From: Apoderus coryli
Lineage: Eukaryota; Arthropoda; Insecta; Coleoptera; Attelabidae
NCBI GenBank assembly: GCA_911728435.2
Contig: OU452205.1
Location: 8,376,260-8,440,259 of the forward strand
Reading direction: 5' to 3'
DNA length: 64,000 nt
Shown here: positions 34,050 to 44,880 of the stretch, one piece after another
Numbering within the stretch: the stretch's first letter is position 1
How the letters are laid out: each line of letters begins with the position of its first letter
Made by a program: the position numbers and the translations under genes
Notes under the pieces: model-generated
What the model was told of the DNA's origin: nothing
Database searches by the model: none
What the model saw: the letters and a program-made list of their open reading frames with translations, nothing else

Positions 34050-37000
34050 TGTAACATATTCTTTATACTTGTATACTTTTCTATTTTAATTTTACTAAAT
34101 TGTGTTTGTTGTAGGATATACTGTTTTTTTGGAAATCGGCTTTAAGACTATCGGAAATAAATGCTTTATTAATATATAGGTATCTTTCTTATACACTAAC
34201 GATCACCAAATATGTAAGTAGCACCGTGTACACCAGCGCAGGTTACCACAGACAAATCAATAAATCCAATGTAATAAAATATCATAGAAATTATACTTTT
34301 TATAATTATTTTTTCACTGCACGCCTGGGATCATTTTATTCGAAAATAACCTTTTTTAAAAAAATGGCAGTCCAAAACCGTCTCCACGGATTTTAACAGG
34401 GTAAAATAATAATAATATTAAATTGGATTGGTTTTTTTTACAGCACTCAAACTAATGCATGTAGGGCGTCCATAGACGGCTTAAAAGAAGGATTCAACTC
34501 TTGAAAATAGATCTAATTTCAAAACTGTCAAAAAAGGATGACATTAATATTGGGTGCAGACTTTGATCTCAAGAGAGACATGAAATTACTAGACATAGGT
34601 TCGTCTAAAAATGTGTAAAATATCGTTGAAATAGTTGGCAGGCTTCAAATAAGTTAAATAAAATTAGTCTTTTTATGACTATTGGACGCATTTTTTAATA
34701 AGGAACTGGCTAACGTTAATTATGTATAAAATAGTTATTATAAACGTAGATCTTATGAGGCGATTTATTTTAATCCCTTTTCGTTTTTTTGATATTTCGT
34801 TTGTGTAGACATCCCGGGTTCGAATCCTTACAAATACAATTTCTTTTAGCTACAATCAAGTTACTTCCGATATAGGACATCTGCGATGCTAAATTATAAG
34901 AATCCTATTGTATTTCATCCATATAAATAAATTTTAAAATTAAATTTGACATTAGAAATTAGAAGAAATATAGAATGTTCACAAAATGATATAAAACTGG
35001 CAACCATTTCGTATGGAGAGTTATTCCTGCCTTCGGGCACCAGTTTATTGGCAAAAGTCACAGTTTCAGTTATCCTAATCCAATGGCATTTATTCACCAA
35101 TTTCTAGAAATGCATTTTTTCTACGAGTATACTTTAAAGGAAATTATAAATTATTATTAAATTATATTTAACAAAATGCCCAAAGTATTATAAAATAATC
35201 TATATCTAGCTTTTTAATTGGCATAAAAGTCTGATTTTCTTTTATGCTGTACTTATGTTGTTTGTGTATTCTTTTTATAGATCTGATGATGACCAGTTGA
35301 GTGCCAAATTTGTCATACAAGTAAACAAAACAAAAACTTTTTTGAAGTTGCGGACTAGAACTGTTTAGCCTTATTTTATCGCTTTAGCCTCTGTGATACA
35401 TGGACAAATTTATTGATATAAGCTATGTGTTTACCAAATAAATATAAATGTATGAGTTATATCATTAATTAATGAAATAAAGTGTGTTACTACTACTTGA
35501 TTCGATTTACCTTCACGTGAAATAATGTTATATCGCTCGGTATTTACAAAAAAATTAATATACCAAATATTGCCTTTCGTTAGTTGAAAATAAAAACTAG
35601 ATCAATCGCTGTCTACGTATCTATAAACCCAAAGGGTTTTAGAAAAAATCTACAAAACCTTCAAAATAGTGATTCAATTCCTCAAGTCTATAGGCTTTCA
35701 GAAACATTGGTCAATTGGACTTGTTATTTCGATATACTTGACTTCACTGTGATGTGATCTATATTGTCTCGAAAACTAAATAATATACGAAATAACATCA
35801 AAACTACTTCTCTGAGTTGGCACAGGTGTGTTAATAGCGACCACCCCAGCCCTGATCCTACTAACAATATTTTAACTATTCGATATTTTCCATACTCATA
35901 CTTAATGCTAATAGTATTAAAAGCATCAGGGACTACCACATAGAATCTAATTTTATCAGCGTTATTATATTCCTAATAATGAAATGTACAGGTGACCCGC
36001 CTATTTTAATCCCAGTGTTTGTGTTTATCGATTTCACTATATATGTGCGGTGGTTCTATGTAAAAGTCCCTAAGAAATTTTATTAAATCGATTTAGTGTG
36101 ATAGGTACGGTGCCACTACCAAATTATCAGCAATAATGTGAATATTTTTATACTGAAATAAAATTTTTGGGAAATAGAGACCACATATTATTTTAGATAC
36201 CAGTTTCTACCAAATTAATACTGAGAAGCGGACTTGGAAAGTCTTTGTAAAAATACAAAAACTTTTAAACCAACTTAAATTTGATCCGACGGGTTTAGGA
36301 TCTCACTATATTTGCAATTCTGTTTCTACTGTCTATCTATATCTATCAAAATAATATAATTTATTTTATTTAAACTGAAAAAATTACATTATTTCCAAAT
36401 CCCTAATTATGCTCGGATAGGACAAGCCCTACGATATTTGTTGATATTAGATAGGGTTAGGCAAATAAATTATTTTATTAATAACACGAAAACGAATCAG
36501 TCATTTTGAATGACAATAGTTTTAAATAGTGTAGTAGTAGTTTTGCAAGTTTGTTCTAAACCTCTTGCCATTTGTATTGCGAAAATTTTCTATTTGAATT
36601 CAGTAATTTCTATTCAAAAGTGTTTTCGACGTCATTTTAAATTCCGTCGCTTTGCAAAAGTGGAGACAGCTGAAATCTATTATAGTTAAAAAACTCAAGA
36701 TCAAGAACTGCCTTTAATGAACACAATGACGAAAATGTCCAAAATGTAATTATTAACAGTCCCAAAATATCTTTCGTTTTCAGTTTCAGTGATCGCAGCG
36801 CGAGAAAAATGTTAAAATGCACATGTTCATCCACATAAAACTAAAATAGTTTAGGAAAGAAATGCTTAATAGATATGATTGACTTACTTGAGATTCCTAG
36901 TTTGTTTGAAAATATCGCGAATGACCAAGTAATGGTTGGTTAAGTAGATGTTTATCTCAACGGATAAACTAAATGATGGTACGATTCAACCGTCACTAAG

Positions 37001-37975
37001 ACCCTAGATCTTTAAGCTTTAGATTATTTGCTTGGGCCTATATAAAGCGTCGTAAAGTGTGTGTGAATAAACCCAAAAACTATACGTTCTTCAAAATATT
37101 TACACACATTTAGTACCTAACCTAGAAGAATGCATTGAGAAACAGTTTGTTTAAATCACAAAAGGTATATACTTAGCACTTTGTTCTACTTTGTTCAGCC
37201 ATTTCAGATTTTACCTTTATAGCCTTTACTTCTATATAATTAAATATATAACAATATTACTTGTTGGATAAAACTAGTTTTTAAAAGTTGTCTTAATTTG
37301 AAATGAACTTTTCCTTTAAGTCTAAATTTCAGGGAAGGTAAAGTTGATTAAATGTTTTCGAAATTATTATAATTGGTAAATGGTTCAAACCATAGTTCTG
37401 TGGTACTATTAGATTGATTGCTCCGTTTTTAAAATTATTTCCGTTATCTAGATTGTTAGAGAAAAGTTGAGAGAAGAAGCCTTGGAATCTGATATAAATG
37501 TCTTTTTAATCTTATGTGCATGCGCCTTTTATATTTGTAAAATATTCTTATCGACTTCCAACTACAATTTTGCAAAATCATTTTATTGAAAGTGTTCAAT
37601 TTTATGATTTTGAGTTTATGATAAATGTATCAAATTAAAAGTTCTACAAAACATAAAAAAAAACTATAAATTAAGGGGTTATTCCTCACTTACCAAAACT
37701 AAAGTAGTGCCACTATGCAATCTCATTTAAAGCGTTTAAAATTTTAAATAATATGTCTTAATATCTCCACCGGTTTTACAGTTTTCGTTCGCGAAAAGCG
37801 CACCACGTTCAGTACAGTAACATGTAATATTATTATATCGTTAATACAATTTTATGGGCCCCACTCCGGACCTGTGTTGTACACGCTCTACCCTTAAATA
37901 GCACACTAAAAACAATTATGACTTACCAAAAATACATTGGGGGGTAGTAGAGCACACACAACAGTTAAGCACGGT
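34050..37975. other. No gene seen
   Basis: About 3.9 kb of AT-rich sequence. A decayed ribozyme-like trace (CTGATGATGACC) is at 35283. A B-box-like GGGTTCGAATCC at 34808 has no A box. Nothing else recognised. Confidence 0.4.
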
Positions 37976-38220
37976 AGACCTGTAGACGCCACTCTGTCTA
38001 CTCGCTATCTGGTCGGGCGTTGCGACGGCAGCCGTCCACGCGTCTACTACCCCGAATGCGCAGATATTTTCACCCTCTCCATCCCCCTGCACCACCCTTC
38101 CCCACTATAACACATTTTGCGAAAACGCTATTGGTGGAAGCGGCCGCGAGATTTTGTTTTAGCCAAGAATTTTTAGCTGGGAGCGCGATTTTTTCCTCGA
38201 TTTTCCGTTACTATTAAAAA
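37976..38220. other. GC-rich patch with open frame, unassigned
   Basis: Noticeably CpG-rich, with a proline/arginine-rich 65-residue open frame (38020-38217) that has no recognised domain. It could be a promoter or 5' untranslated exon of an unseen gene, or an element fragment. Confidence 0.3.
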
Positions 38221-38639
38221 CTTTTTTATTATTTATTTATTTCCCGTTCGATGTACGTAATTAGCGCATATTTGTCATAATGTTGCAGTTGTTAATTAAA
38301 GTTTTGAGACGGATTTGACACTAATACTTCGGTCTCAGAAATGCAATTGCAGACTATATCGTCGGGTGATTTTTTCTGAGAGATATAGGGTAATTCGTGT
38401 AGCAAAATTTTAGATATAGGCATTGGTTTGGATAAACATTGTGCGTCTTCTGAAAATATCTGCCAATATTTGATCTCGGATCGATTTTGAACTGGAGAGC
38501 ATGCGTTTTGTTTTTATTATTGTCTGCATTATTTTGGATGTTGTTACTTATACTGTGTGATTGAAATTCCACGGCAGCCTTCATCAATTCACAACAATAG
38601 GCAATACAAATATTTGTTCGTTTTTAAATAATCTTTCAA

Positions 38640-38730
38640 TTAATTTAGATTGTAAGTGCAATTTGTTGTCAACAAATCTAAATAAAATTAACACAACGGT
38701 AGGTCTCTTAAGAAGTATTTTTGTAACCAA
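38640..38730. repeat. Repeat related to 40000-40072
   Basis: ACACAACGGTAGGTCTCTTA and AGAAGTATTTTTG match ACACAACGGTATCTCCCGTA and AGAAATATTTTAG at 40025-40063 in the same orientation. It also shares a TAAGTGCAATTTGTTGTCAA segment with 39077-39100. These repeats bracket the SF3A2 copy. Confidence 0.55.
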
Positions 38731-39199
38731 TTGATCGGGTCTTTCTTAGAATCACCTCCTCCATTTTTAGAGGTTGTTCGTGGACACCCCATAGACTATT
38801 CGTTAGCAGAGATAGAGTCTCCCGAACTGTTGCTTCATTTAGAAATACAAAAGATGTTACTCTCAGAATTTTCATAGCGTCCTTGATTTTTACTACAAAG
38901 GATGTTTTTGGAAACCTTGCATTTCGGACATACATCAATCGTCGATTTGGTTGGGATACATGGTATTTCATTAACAATAGGACAACCGTTAACTGGAGAT
39001 ACTACGGGTAAAATAGACATAATTGTTCCAAACTTGCCTTATCCAAATTTTGTTGGTTTAGGAAATACAGGGTGTTGTTTTAAGTGCAATTTTTTGTCAA
39101 CATATTTAAATAAATTAATTAATATTATTTATTAAATATTCAGAATTACCCTGGCGATATTCTAAACGAAATCAGACCAAAACATATCAATCAAACTTG
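38731..39199 (-). other. Unrecognised open stretches and SF3A2 3' flank
   Basis: Two overlapping minus-strand frames (38708-38977, 38835-39020) are open; one includes PCIPTKSTIDVCPKCKVSKN. I do not recognise either. ACAGGGTGTTG at 39068 is a transposon end. An AATAAA on the minus strand near 39125 could be the poly(A) signal of the SF3A2 copy. Confidence 0.3.
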
Positions 39200-39980
39200 T
39201 TAGTGAGGTTGTGGAACTGGCATCACTGCCCGCATCATAGGTGGCGGTGGAGGGATTGGATTGAACATAGGTGGCCTTGGAGGAGGCGGTACAGGCATCA
39301 TAGGTGGTGGTGGAACTCCACCAACCATCGTAGGTCTTGTAATAATAGCTTGCTTTTTACTTTCAATTTTAAAAGCGAATTGCAAGAAAAATAGTTTGGT
39401 GCCTTTATTCGAATGTGTCCAACATTTGGTGTCTGTTTTTTCTACTTCTCTGCTAGGTACCTTAAAAGAAATAGTTTCGTAGGGTTCTGCAGCGAAAAGT
39501 AAGTATTGCCATTTACGATCTGGTGGTTCAATTTTCTGTTCGTACGCTGATATAAACCTATGTCGCGGTAAAACATGATCTGCTATTTCAGGATAATCGA
39601 TTTGAAATAGCAAACTCTGTTGTCCATATTTCGGATCACGTTGTTTGGTTACTCGGTAACCAGGTCGACCGATTTTCACAAACTCCTTCGGTTCAACTCT
39701 CTGTTTCTCCGGTTGTAGCAGTGATGGTGCATCTTTAGCTTCTTTCGCTGCTCTTCTCGCTAAATTTACTTGATGTTTTTTACCCTGAGTATGGACCAAA
39801 TAGCTTCCTTCGTTATTGTGTAATGTTAGACACAATTTATATTCGTATGAACCCAAATGATTTGTCATAAATTACGGGTCTTTCTGGAGATCGATGGTTT
39901 CTAGCGCCAGTTGTCGCAGACGTTCGCGGCGGTCTCGGTTTGTTTCTGGTTTTACCACCGGCACGGTTTTGGAAATCCAT
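39200..39980 (-). pseudogene. SF3A2: SF3A2 (splicing factor 3a subunit 2) processed copy, broken
   Basis: SF3A2 is a U2 snRNP component needed for branch-site recognition. The start MDFQNRAGGKT is at 39980. A small deletion and frame change then leads to ETNRDRRERLRQLALETIDL and QKDP. The next codon is TAA where the family has tyrosine (39869-39871), followed by FMTNHLGSYEYKLCLTL. The first zinc-finger cysteine is tyrosine here (EYKLC for ECKLC), while HTQGKKH keeps the histidines. GRPGYRVTKQRDPKYGQQSL, LLFQIDYPEI, the SAYEQKIEPPDRKWQYL block and a short proline-rich tail follow to a stop at 39200. The gene family normally has introns; none are visible. Intron loss, nonsense codon, frameshift and finger mutation mark it as a retrocopy. 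Confidence 0.9.
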
Positions 39981-39999
39981 GTTTTAACTAGAAAACACA

Positions 40000-40072
40000 A
40001 ACAATTTTTAAAACAAATCTTAGAACACAACGGTATCTCCCGTAAGAAATATTTTAGAACCCAAGTTATCAT
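40000..40072. repeat. Repeat just upstream of the SF3A2 copy
   Basis: See 38640-38730. The SF3A2 copy lies between two similarly oriented copies, suggesting it inserted into or beside a pre-existing repeat. Confidence 0.5.
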
Positions 40073-40370
40073 TTTATTAGGCTATCGACTTCAAAATTGG
40101 CAGCATTATGTTTTTTGGTATGATAAAAATGAATATGTTAAATGTTCCGCATAGGGGGCGCTACTTACAACCTATTGCTGTAATAAATTATGTCATAACT
40201 TTTCACTCTGTATATCTAATGCTAAATAGGTTTTAAAATCTGAAAAAGCAGGTTTTTTTCGTGAAAATTTAATTCTTGTTCATTTTCGATATTTTAATCA
40301 GTTTTCAAGAAAAAACGAATTAATGCAGATTATTTGCTTCCCACCTTCTCTAACCGGTCCACTTTAATTT

Positions 40371-40700
40371 GAATTTTCATCAACACAATTCATTGCTTGA
40401 AGAAGTACCGCTTAATTTAAAGGGAAATATGTGGTTTATGCACCAGCATATTGTGAGCGTGAAAATTTAGACAACATCTTTCTCCAACATTGGATCAGTC
40501 GAGGGAGTGAATTTGCTTGGCCACCTAGACTTAAATCCTCTGGATTTTTTGATTTGGTCATGGATGAAAGACCTAGTCTACAAAGAAACTCTTGATTCAT
40601 CCGAGGAGTTGTGGCGTAGAATACAAGCTGCTGCCGATGAAATCAGAGGCAATCACAAGCACTGTTTGCAACTCGTGTGTCTCTCAGAAAAATATATTCA
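40371..40700 (+). pseudogene. Transposase fragment, Tc1/mariner-like
   Basis: Reads SLLEEVPLNLKGNMWFMH (end of the second catalytic block) and, after lost material and a shift, GHLDLNPLDFLIWSWMKDLV and YKETLDSSEELWRRIQAAAD. The LNPLDF-IW segment corresponds to the third catalytic aspartate region (SPDLNPLDFFLWG). The DGAPPHF motif itself is lost. Confidence 0.65.
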
Positions 40701-40727
40701 TTAATTAAATATACCATTTTTACAATG

Positions 40728-41400
40728 TAATTTTTTGACCGTTATAAACGCCTATGTAAACAAATTTTTTATGCCGCATTTTGTAGGTTATCTTATATAA
40801 AAACTATATTAATAGCCAATTTTAATAGCCAATTTTTCTAGTATATATGGGGAATATTTTTTTGACCCCTTTTTACACTGTTTATAATTGAAGGGGGGTT
40901 TATTGCAAAAACCAGAAATGTCACAAAACATTATTTTTTAGGAATTTAATAAACTATATTCCATTCGTGTATACATTTGAGGAATTATCTAGTTTTTGTG
41001 GAAACATATACCCATGACCACGTAGCTATGCTGCCAAATACCAGACTTGTCGTTGGACCTGTCTGGTTCTTGTCGTAGACAGTGGGACTTGTTTGATTTT
41101 TGCAGAATACCAGTTATTTTATCTACATATATCTAGAGACTGGTCTACTTTTTAAAGAAGTTGTTTTCTACTTATGATAAAGCTTGCAAAAAATTGTTAC
41201 AAGACGCAATAAACCTGAAAATGTAGATTTTGGACTTATCTGCTTTTTGTAATAAACCCCTCAATTGAATTCTCCTATGTGACATTTTTTAGGTTATTTT
41301 CTATCACAACTATGAAAAATTATTTCATATTTCGAATACGTTTGTATAGATTTTTTTTATTTTGACCCCTTTTCCATTATTTACAAACGCCTATGTTAGC
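40728..41400. repeat. About 130-bp tandem repeat, interrupted by a MITE
   Basis: Units begin TTTTGACC... and contain AACGCCTATGT and AGGTTAT. Starts are at about 40733 and 40860, and again after the insertion near 41286 and 41360. The same unit occurs at 51437-51720. Confidence 0.65.
40892..41262. mobile_element. MITE inserted in a satellite unit
   Basis: Ends AGGGGGGTTTATTGCAAAAA and the complement of GAGGGGTTTATTACAAAAAG. AATTGA flanks both sides (40886-40891 and 41263-41268), a likely 6-bp target duplication. 371 bp, non-coding. Confidence 0.7.
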
Positions 41401-42022
41401 GCGTTCAAACTACTTTCCCTATTGGTCGTGAAAGTAAAAGATAGTTTTGTCTTATATAAAAAGAAAGGATCACAATAATTGATGAAGAATTCAGTTAATA
41501 AATTCTTTACACAAATAAACACCTTAATAATTTCATAGTGTGAATGTGAAAAGATAATAAAATAGTATATCTATAGGTAACATAGTATGTACTAATTCCA
41601 AACTATCATCCGTTTGTTTGTGGAAATCCCTTGGACAACCAGTATATCACACAAACAGAAACTTTGGAAGCTTTCGTGGGTTTTGTTTAATTTTGGTCCT
41701 GAATGCCTGATGAATAATCATCGAATGCATATGCATGGGTAGAGAGGACTGGTGTTTTGGGTTTTGTGTAACGAGTGTGTGTTCTAGTTCTGCAAATTAT
41801 TTAATAGAAATGCAGTGTCGTCACAAAATAATTTGTAATACTAATAATAATCATTTTTGCTTTCAACATTAAAAATACCTACTCATCTATTAATAGCAAT
41901 AATAAATACTGTACAAAATGGCGAAGTTAAAGCAACTAAAGTTAAATAAATAATTATAATTCTGTTTTGTGCGGTCGATAGTTAATATGATAAAATTTCA
42001 CCCATAAAATCTACCTGCTATC
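41400..42022. other. No gene seen
   Basis: AT-rich; nothing recognised. Confidence 0.4.
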
Positions 42023-42440
42023 GATCTATGGTTGTATTGCGGTCAAAACTCTGACATTAAAATAGCTGCTATTCGCGCATTCATGGCTTCGTCAAATTCT
42101 TTTAAACCTAAATAACATTTATTGTTTCTGCTCATTCTTATCTCTCTTGTGATAGAGATTTTGGAACAATTGAAAAACAGAAGCGTTATTTCCAAAATAT
42201 TTTTGTTCCAGATAGCTACATGAAAGTCATTATTGCAGCGCGAAAGTCAAGTAAGTTCACTGTAGTAAAAATGGCAAAAGATGGTTTCTTTAGTATAGAG
42301 AAGCTATTGAAGTTATCACGAATAGAATGACTCCCGTCGAGTGGGATGGCTAAAAATACAACGGCTACTTTTCAAATCTGAATAACCGTAATCGTTGGCA
42401 AAATACGCTTAAAATTGGACAAAGAAATTTAAAATATTCA
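42023..42440 (+). pseudogene. DUF7869-like protein remnant of a mobile element
   Basis: No start codon. It reads DLWLYCGQNSDIKIAAIRAF and MASSNSFKPK, then a stop, and in another frame HSYLSCDRDFGTIEKQKR, FVPDSYMKVI and FTVVKMAKDGFFS. The order (SD-CGGQN-N, GHSY---DRDFG-IEK-KR, VP--Y--II, F-V--M---DFF) matches DUF7869, a domain found in many multicopy insect and cnidarian element proteins. The reading then shifts (NRMTPVEWDG) and ends at the foldback starting at 42447. Function of the domain is not established. Confidence 0.55.
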
Positions 42441-42446
42441 TATATT

Positions 42447-42812
42447 CAAAGTCGAAACTCTATACGAATTAAGTTTAATAAACTACACTTTGAACATCAT
42501 CAGTGGTTAAATTTTTAAATAAAACATTATCTAGGTAATTTGTCCCCGAAATGGTAAGTTACATCAATTATAACGTCCTCAATAATACATACCTACAACT
42601 ATACGTTCTGTTTCAGACTTCAATACATTTCTCTTTGTATGCTTAGGCTCTTATGTAATTTTGATAATTTATACAATACAAATCGCGTTTCTATAAATGA
42701 TTAACCACTGATGATGAAGCTGGTAGCTTCGAAACAGGTTTGGTCGTCGTTAAAAATTGTTTAGTACTCAAAGATTAGTTTATTAAACTTATTTCGTGGA
42801 GTTATTTCTTTA
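42447..42812. mobile_element. Foldback element, family A
   Basis: Left end TCAAAGTCGAAACTC ... GAATTAAGTTTAATAAAC is inverted against GTTTATTAAACTTATTTCGT ... at the right. The left arm has CATCATCAGTGG (decayed motif); the right arm has a well-kept ribozyme-like motif (42704-42744) and TTTCGTGGAGT. Related to 17869-18222. Confidence 0.7.
42704..42744 (+). ncRNA. Hammerhead-like motif, family A, well preserved
   Basis: ACCA (42704-42707), CTGATGA, an extra T, stem II GAAGCT/AGCTTC (six pairs, GGT loop), GAAACAGGTT, TGGT (42741-42744) pairing with ACCA. Stem pairing is kept although the bases differ from the copy at 1741. Confidence 0.6.
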
Positions 42813-43233
42813 AATTAAATATATTCAGTTGGATGCCTTCCGCCCGGCCTGTTGAAAACTGGAACACAAAGATCTTAGGTACTTGCTTTTGTATGTTTGT
42901 TTGCGCTTGGTTTTAATTGTTTGGTTGATTTTGCGTTAATTTATATTATACAGTTTCTTGATTTTATAACCACAAATATGATGCGCTTTGTATGTTTCAT
43001 TTATCAATTATTAACTTATTAAATTTTGAGGATATTCTTAAACGCCTGCGCGTAATTGGGCATACCAGGAAGTGCGCGGAGGTACGAGCAGTATTCAATT
43101 ATTCGAAGTGAACGTTTCAACGCTGTTCTAAAAAAACGGTCTTTATCGCCACATTTAGTCTATATCAAAACGAAATTAATAGATTTAAGCAAGTGCATAG
43201 GTGCCGCATATAACATAGTGCTACGCAACGCCG

Positions 43234-44570
43234 CACACTGGGGCCACAAACCCAAAAAGTTGGCAATAAATCAAAAACCTAAATATCAAATACACCTAAT
43301 CCAATATTATTTATCAATGCACGATACCTTCTGACATAATAAACGCAATACGTGAGGTCACTAACCTCATTCAGTTCATCGTCACACGTCTCAGTCGATG
43401 TTCATTGGTTGCAAAGACTATACGTAAATTGTTAATTTTAACCTATTTTTGTGTTGTGCTTGATTTAGATTATCTCAATTTTGTTAAACTCAAGAAATGA
43501 AACCTTCAAGTTCAGGTATGTGTTGTTATATAAATCAGTATAAAAGTATATATTAGTTAATATAAGCTTATAAATATGGGTTCAAGCAAAAGTAACGTAA
43601 TATTTTCAAATTTTTAAAAATTCTGAGAAATATAAAGGCTATTAGTTATGTTCCAAGGCAGTCCAAGGTTTAATTTTATTATTTTTGCAATCAATATTTT
43701 TGGCACTTTTCAACGCCACTTGATTTTGGTGCACTTATTTGCACTTCTCGTCTCTATTTGATTTTTTGAAGATAAACGTAAACGTAAATAATAATTTATT
43801 ACGGTATACCTATATTACGCATTAAATTAGATATTTTTGTTTTATTTCAGGAACGCGTTCCAATACTATGTTTATAACAAGAAGAGGACTTCTTAATATT
43901 ATGAGAAGTTCTCAAAAGAGTAAACTTGATGACCAATTTAGTTTTTTAGAAGAAGAGCTTAAGTAACGAATAAAATGTGATAAAACTTTATTGAATGCCT
44001 TAGATAAAAATTATTCTCATTTTAAATCTCGTTGGATAAAAGCATTTAAAATGGAATAAAAATTCCTGAAAAATATTGGCGAATGACTAAATCTATTTCC
44101 TTTAAAAAGATGGATAAATCTAAGACACCAGAGAAGAAACGTGGCCGGCCAACAATTTCTTTTGAATCCAGTTCGGACCGGACAAAGCGATTAAAAACAA
44201 AACCGTTAAGAGATCCAACTCCTGTGACAATCCTAAGTTATGCTATCTAAATGGGATTAAGAGCAACAGGACAAGCACAGGCCTCAAAAGTATTACAGGA
44301 AATAACAATTGGGCCCGAGTGATTTTGAGGACAGTGATAATAGTGAAGGCGAGGACAAAAATATCTCATCGCAATCTGAAAATGATGAGTTCTGTTAAAA
44401 AAATTTTTTAGGTTTCTTGTAGATTGATATGTATTTATTATTAGTTATGAAGCCAGTTATGACAATTTTTTATGAACTAATGATATTTTACTAACTAATT
44501 AGTCATAAGACAATACATTTATGAAAGTGCTGATTTATTGCCAACTTTAAGGCCCTGTTGCCCCAGTGTG
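43234..44570 (+). mobile_element. DNA transposon with Transib-like ends carrying an AT-hook gene
   Basis: Inverted ends of about 45 bp begin CACACTGGGGC and include AAAGTTGGCAATAAATCA on both sides. The 5-bp sequence CGCCG flanks the element directly on both sides (43229-43233 and 44571-44575). Transib elements make 5-bp GC-rich duplications (CGNCG) and start CACWATG; the heptamer here, CACACTG, is close but not identical. The 1337-bp body holds one spliced gene (43497-44398) that is not a recognisable transposase, so the element is either non-autonomous or a class whose second gene is retained. Class assignment is inference. Confidence 0.7.
43497..44398 (+). pseudogene. Intron-containing AT-hook/acidic protein gene of the transposon, broken
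   Basis: Exon 1 (43497-43515) encodes MKPSSS and ends CAG before GTATGTG. The acceptor TTTTATTTCAG ends at 43850. Exon 2 joins in phase to give GTRSNTMFITRRGLLNIMRS and onward to FLEEELK, where TAA interrupts (43964-43966). The same frame continues RIKCDKTLLNALDKNYSHFK, SRWIKAF. After a shift come YWRMTKSISFKKMDKSKTPE, KKRGRPTISFESSSDRTKR (AT-hook RGRP), a second stop, QAQASKVLQEIT, another shift and an acidic end, DFEDSDNSEGEDKNISSQS to a stop at 44398. Coherent protein features across about 190 codons indicate a recently dead gene. The basic AT-hook middle suggests DNA binding. Family name unknown to me. Confidence 0.6.
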
Positions 44571-44814
44571 CGCCGATTACATCATCAGCAGGGCCCTGCA
44601 CAACGCATTGACAACTGCTGCTTCTCTCTTTTTTTTTTATTTATTTTTTTTTATTGTTTTGTTATACATTTGGACTCAATGCTCCTTCAGTTTTTCATGG
44701 GTTTTATAATAGTTTAGATACTAACAATCGGGCCGAAGAATAAGATATTATAAATATGCTCTTGACGAATAGTTACTTTATATAAAAGAAAACAAACAAA
44801 AACTTTCGAAGTCA
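44571..44814. other. No gene seen
   Basis: T-rich flank of the transposon; nothing recognised. Confidence 0.4.
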
Positions 44815-44880
44815 ACTCCACATAATATTTAATTCAATTATGAAACTAGTTTCGGCTTAAAAAGCCATCATCAGTCCTAC
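44815..44880 (-). ncRNA. Hammerhead-like motif, family A, with 3' end block
   Basis: On the minus strand: CTGATGA, T, GGCTT/AAGCC stem II, GAAACTAGTTTC (ACTAGT self-complementary), then TATTATGTGGAGTTGAC. Motif core at 44840-44877. Stem I is weak. Confidence 0.5.

Noticed and set aside
41705..41740. CTGATGAATAATCATCG, a possible hammerhead core
   Set aside because: No GAAA element and no stem I pairing.
43234..43280. RAG-type recombination signal (heptamer plus 12/23-spaced nonamer) in the transposon end
   Set aside because: The heptamer is close (CACACTG), but the only nonamer-like TCAAAAACC is about 30 bp away and is not present in the other end.
43056..43334. 92-residue plus-strand open frame
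   Set aside because: It runs across the left end and target duplication of the 43234-44570 transposon, so it cannot be one original gene.
44570..44600. Minus-strand GCTGATGATG near GGGCCC, resembling the ribozyme core
   Set aside because: No GAAAC and no stem II; it is flank of the transposon.
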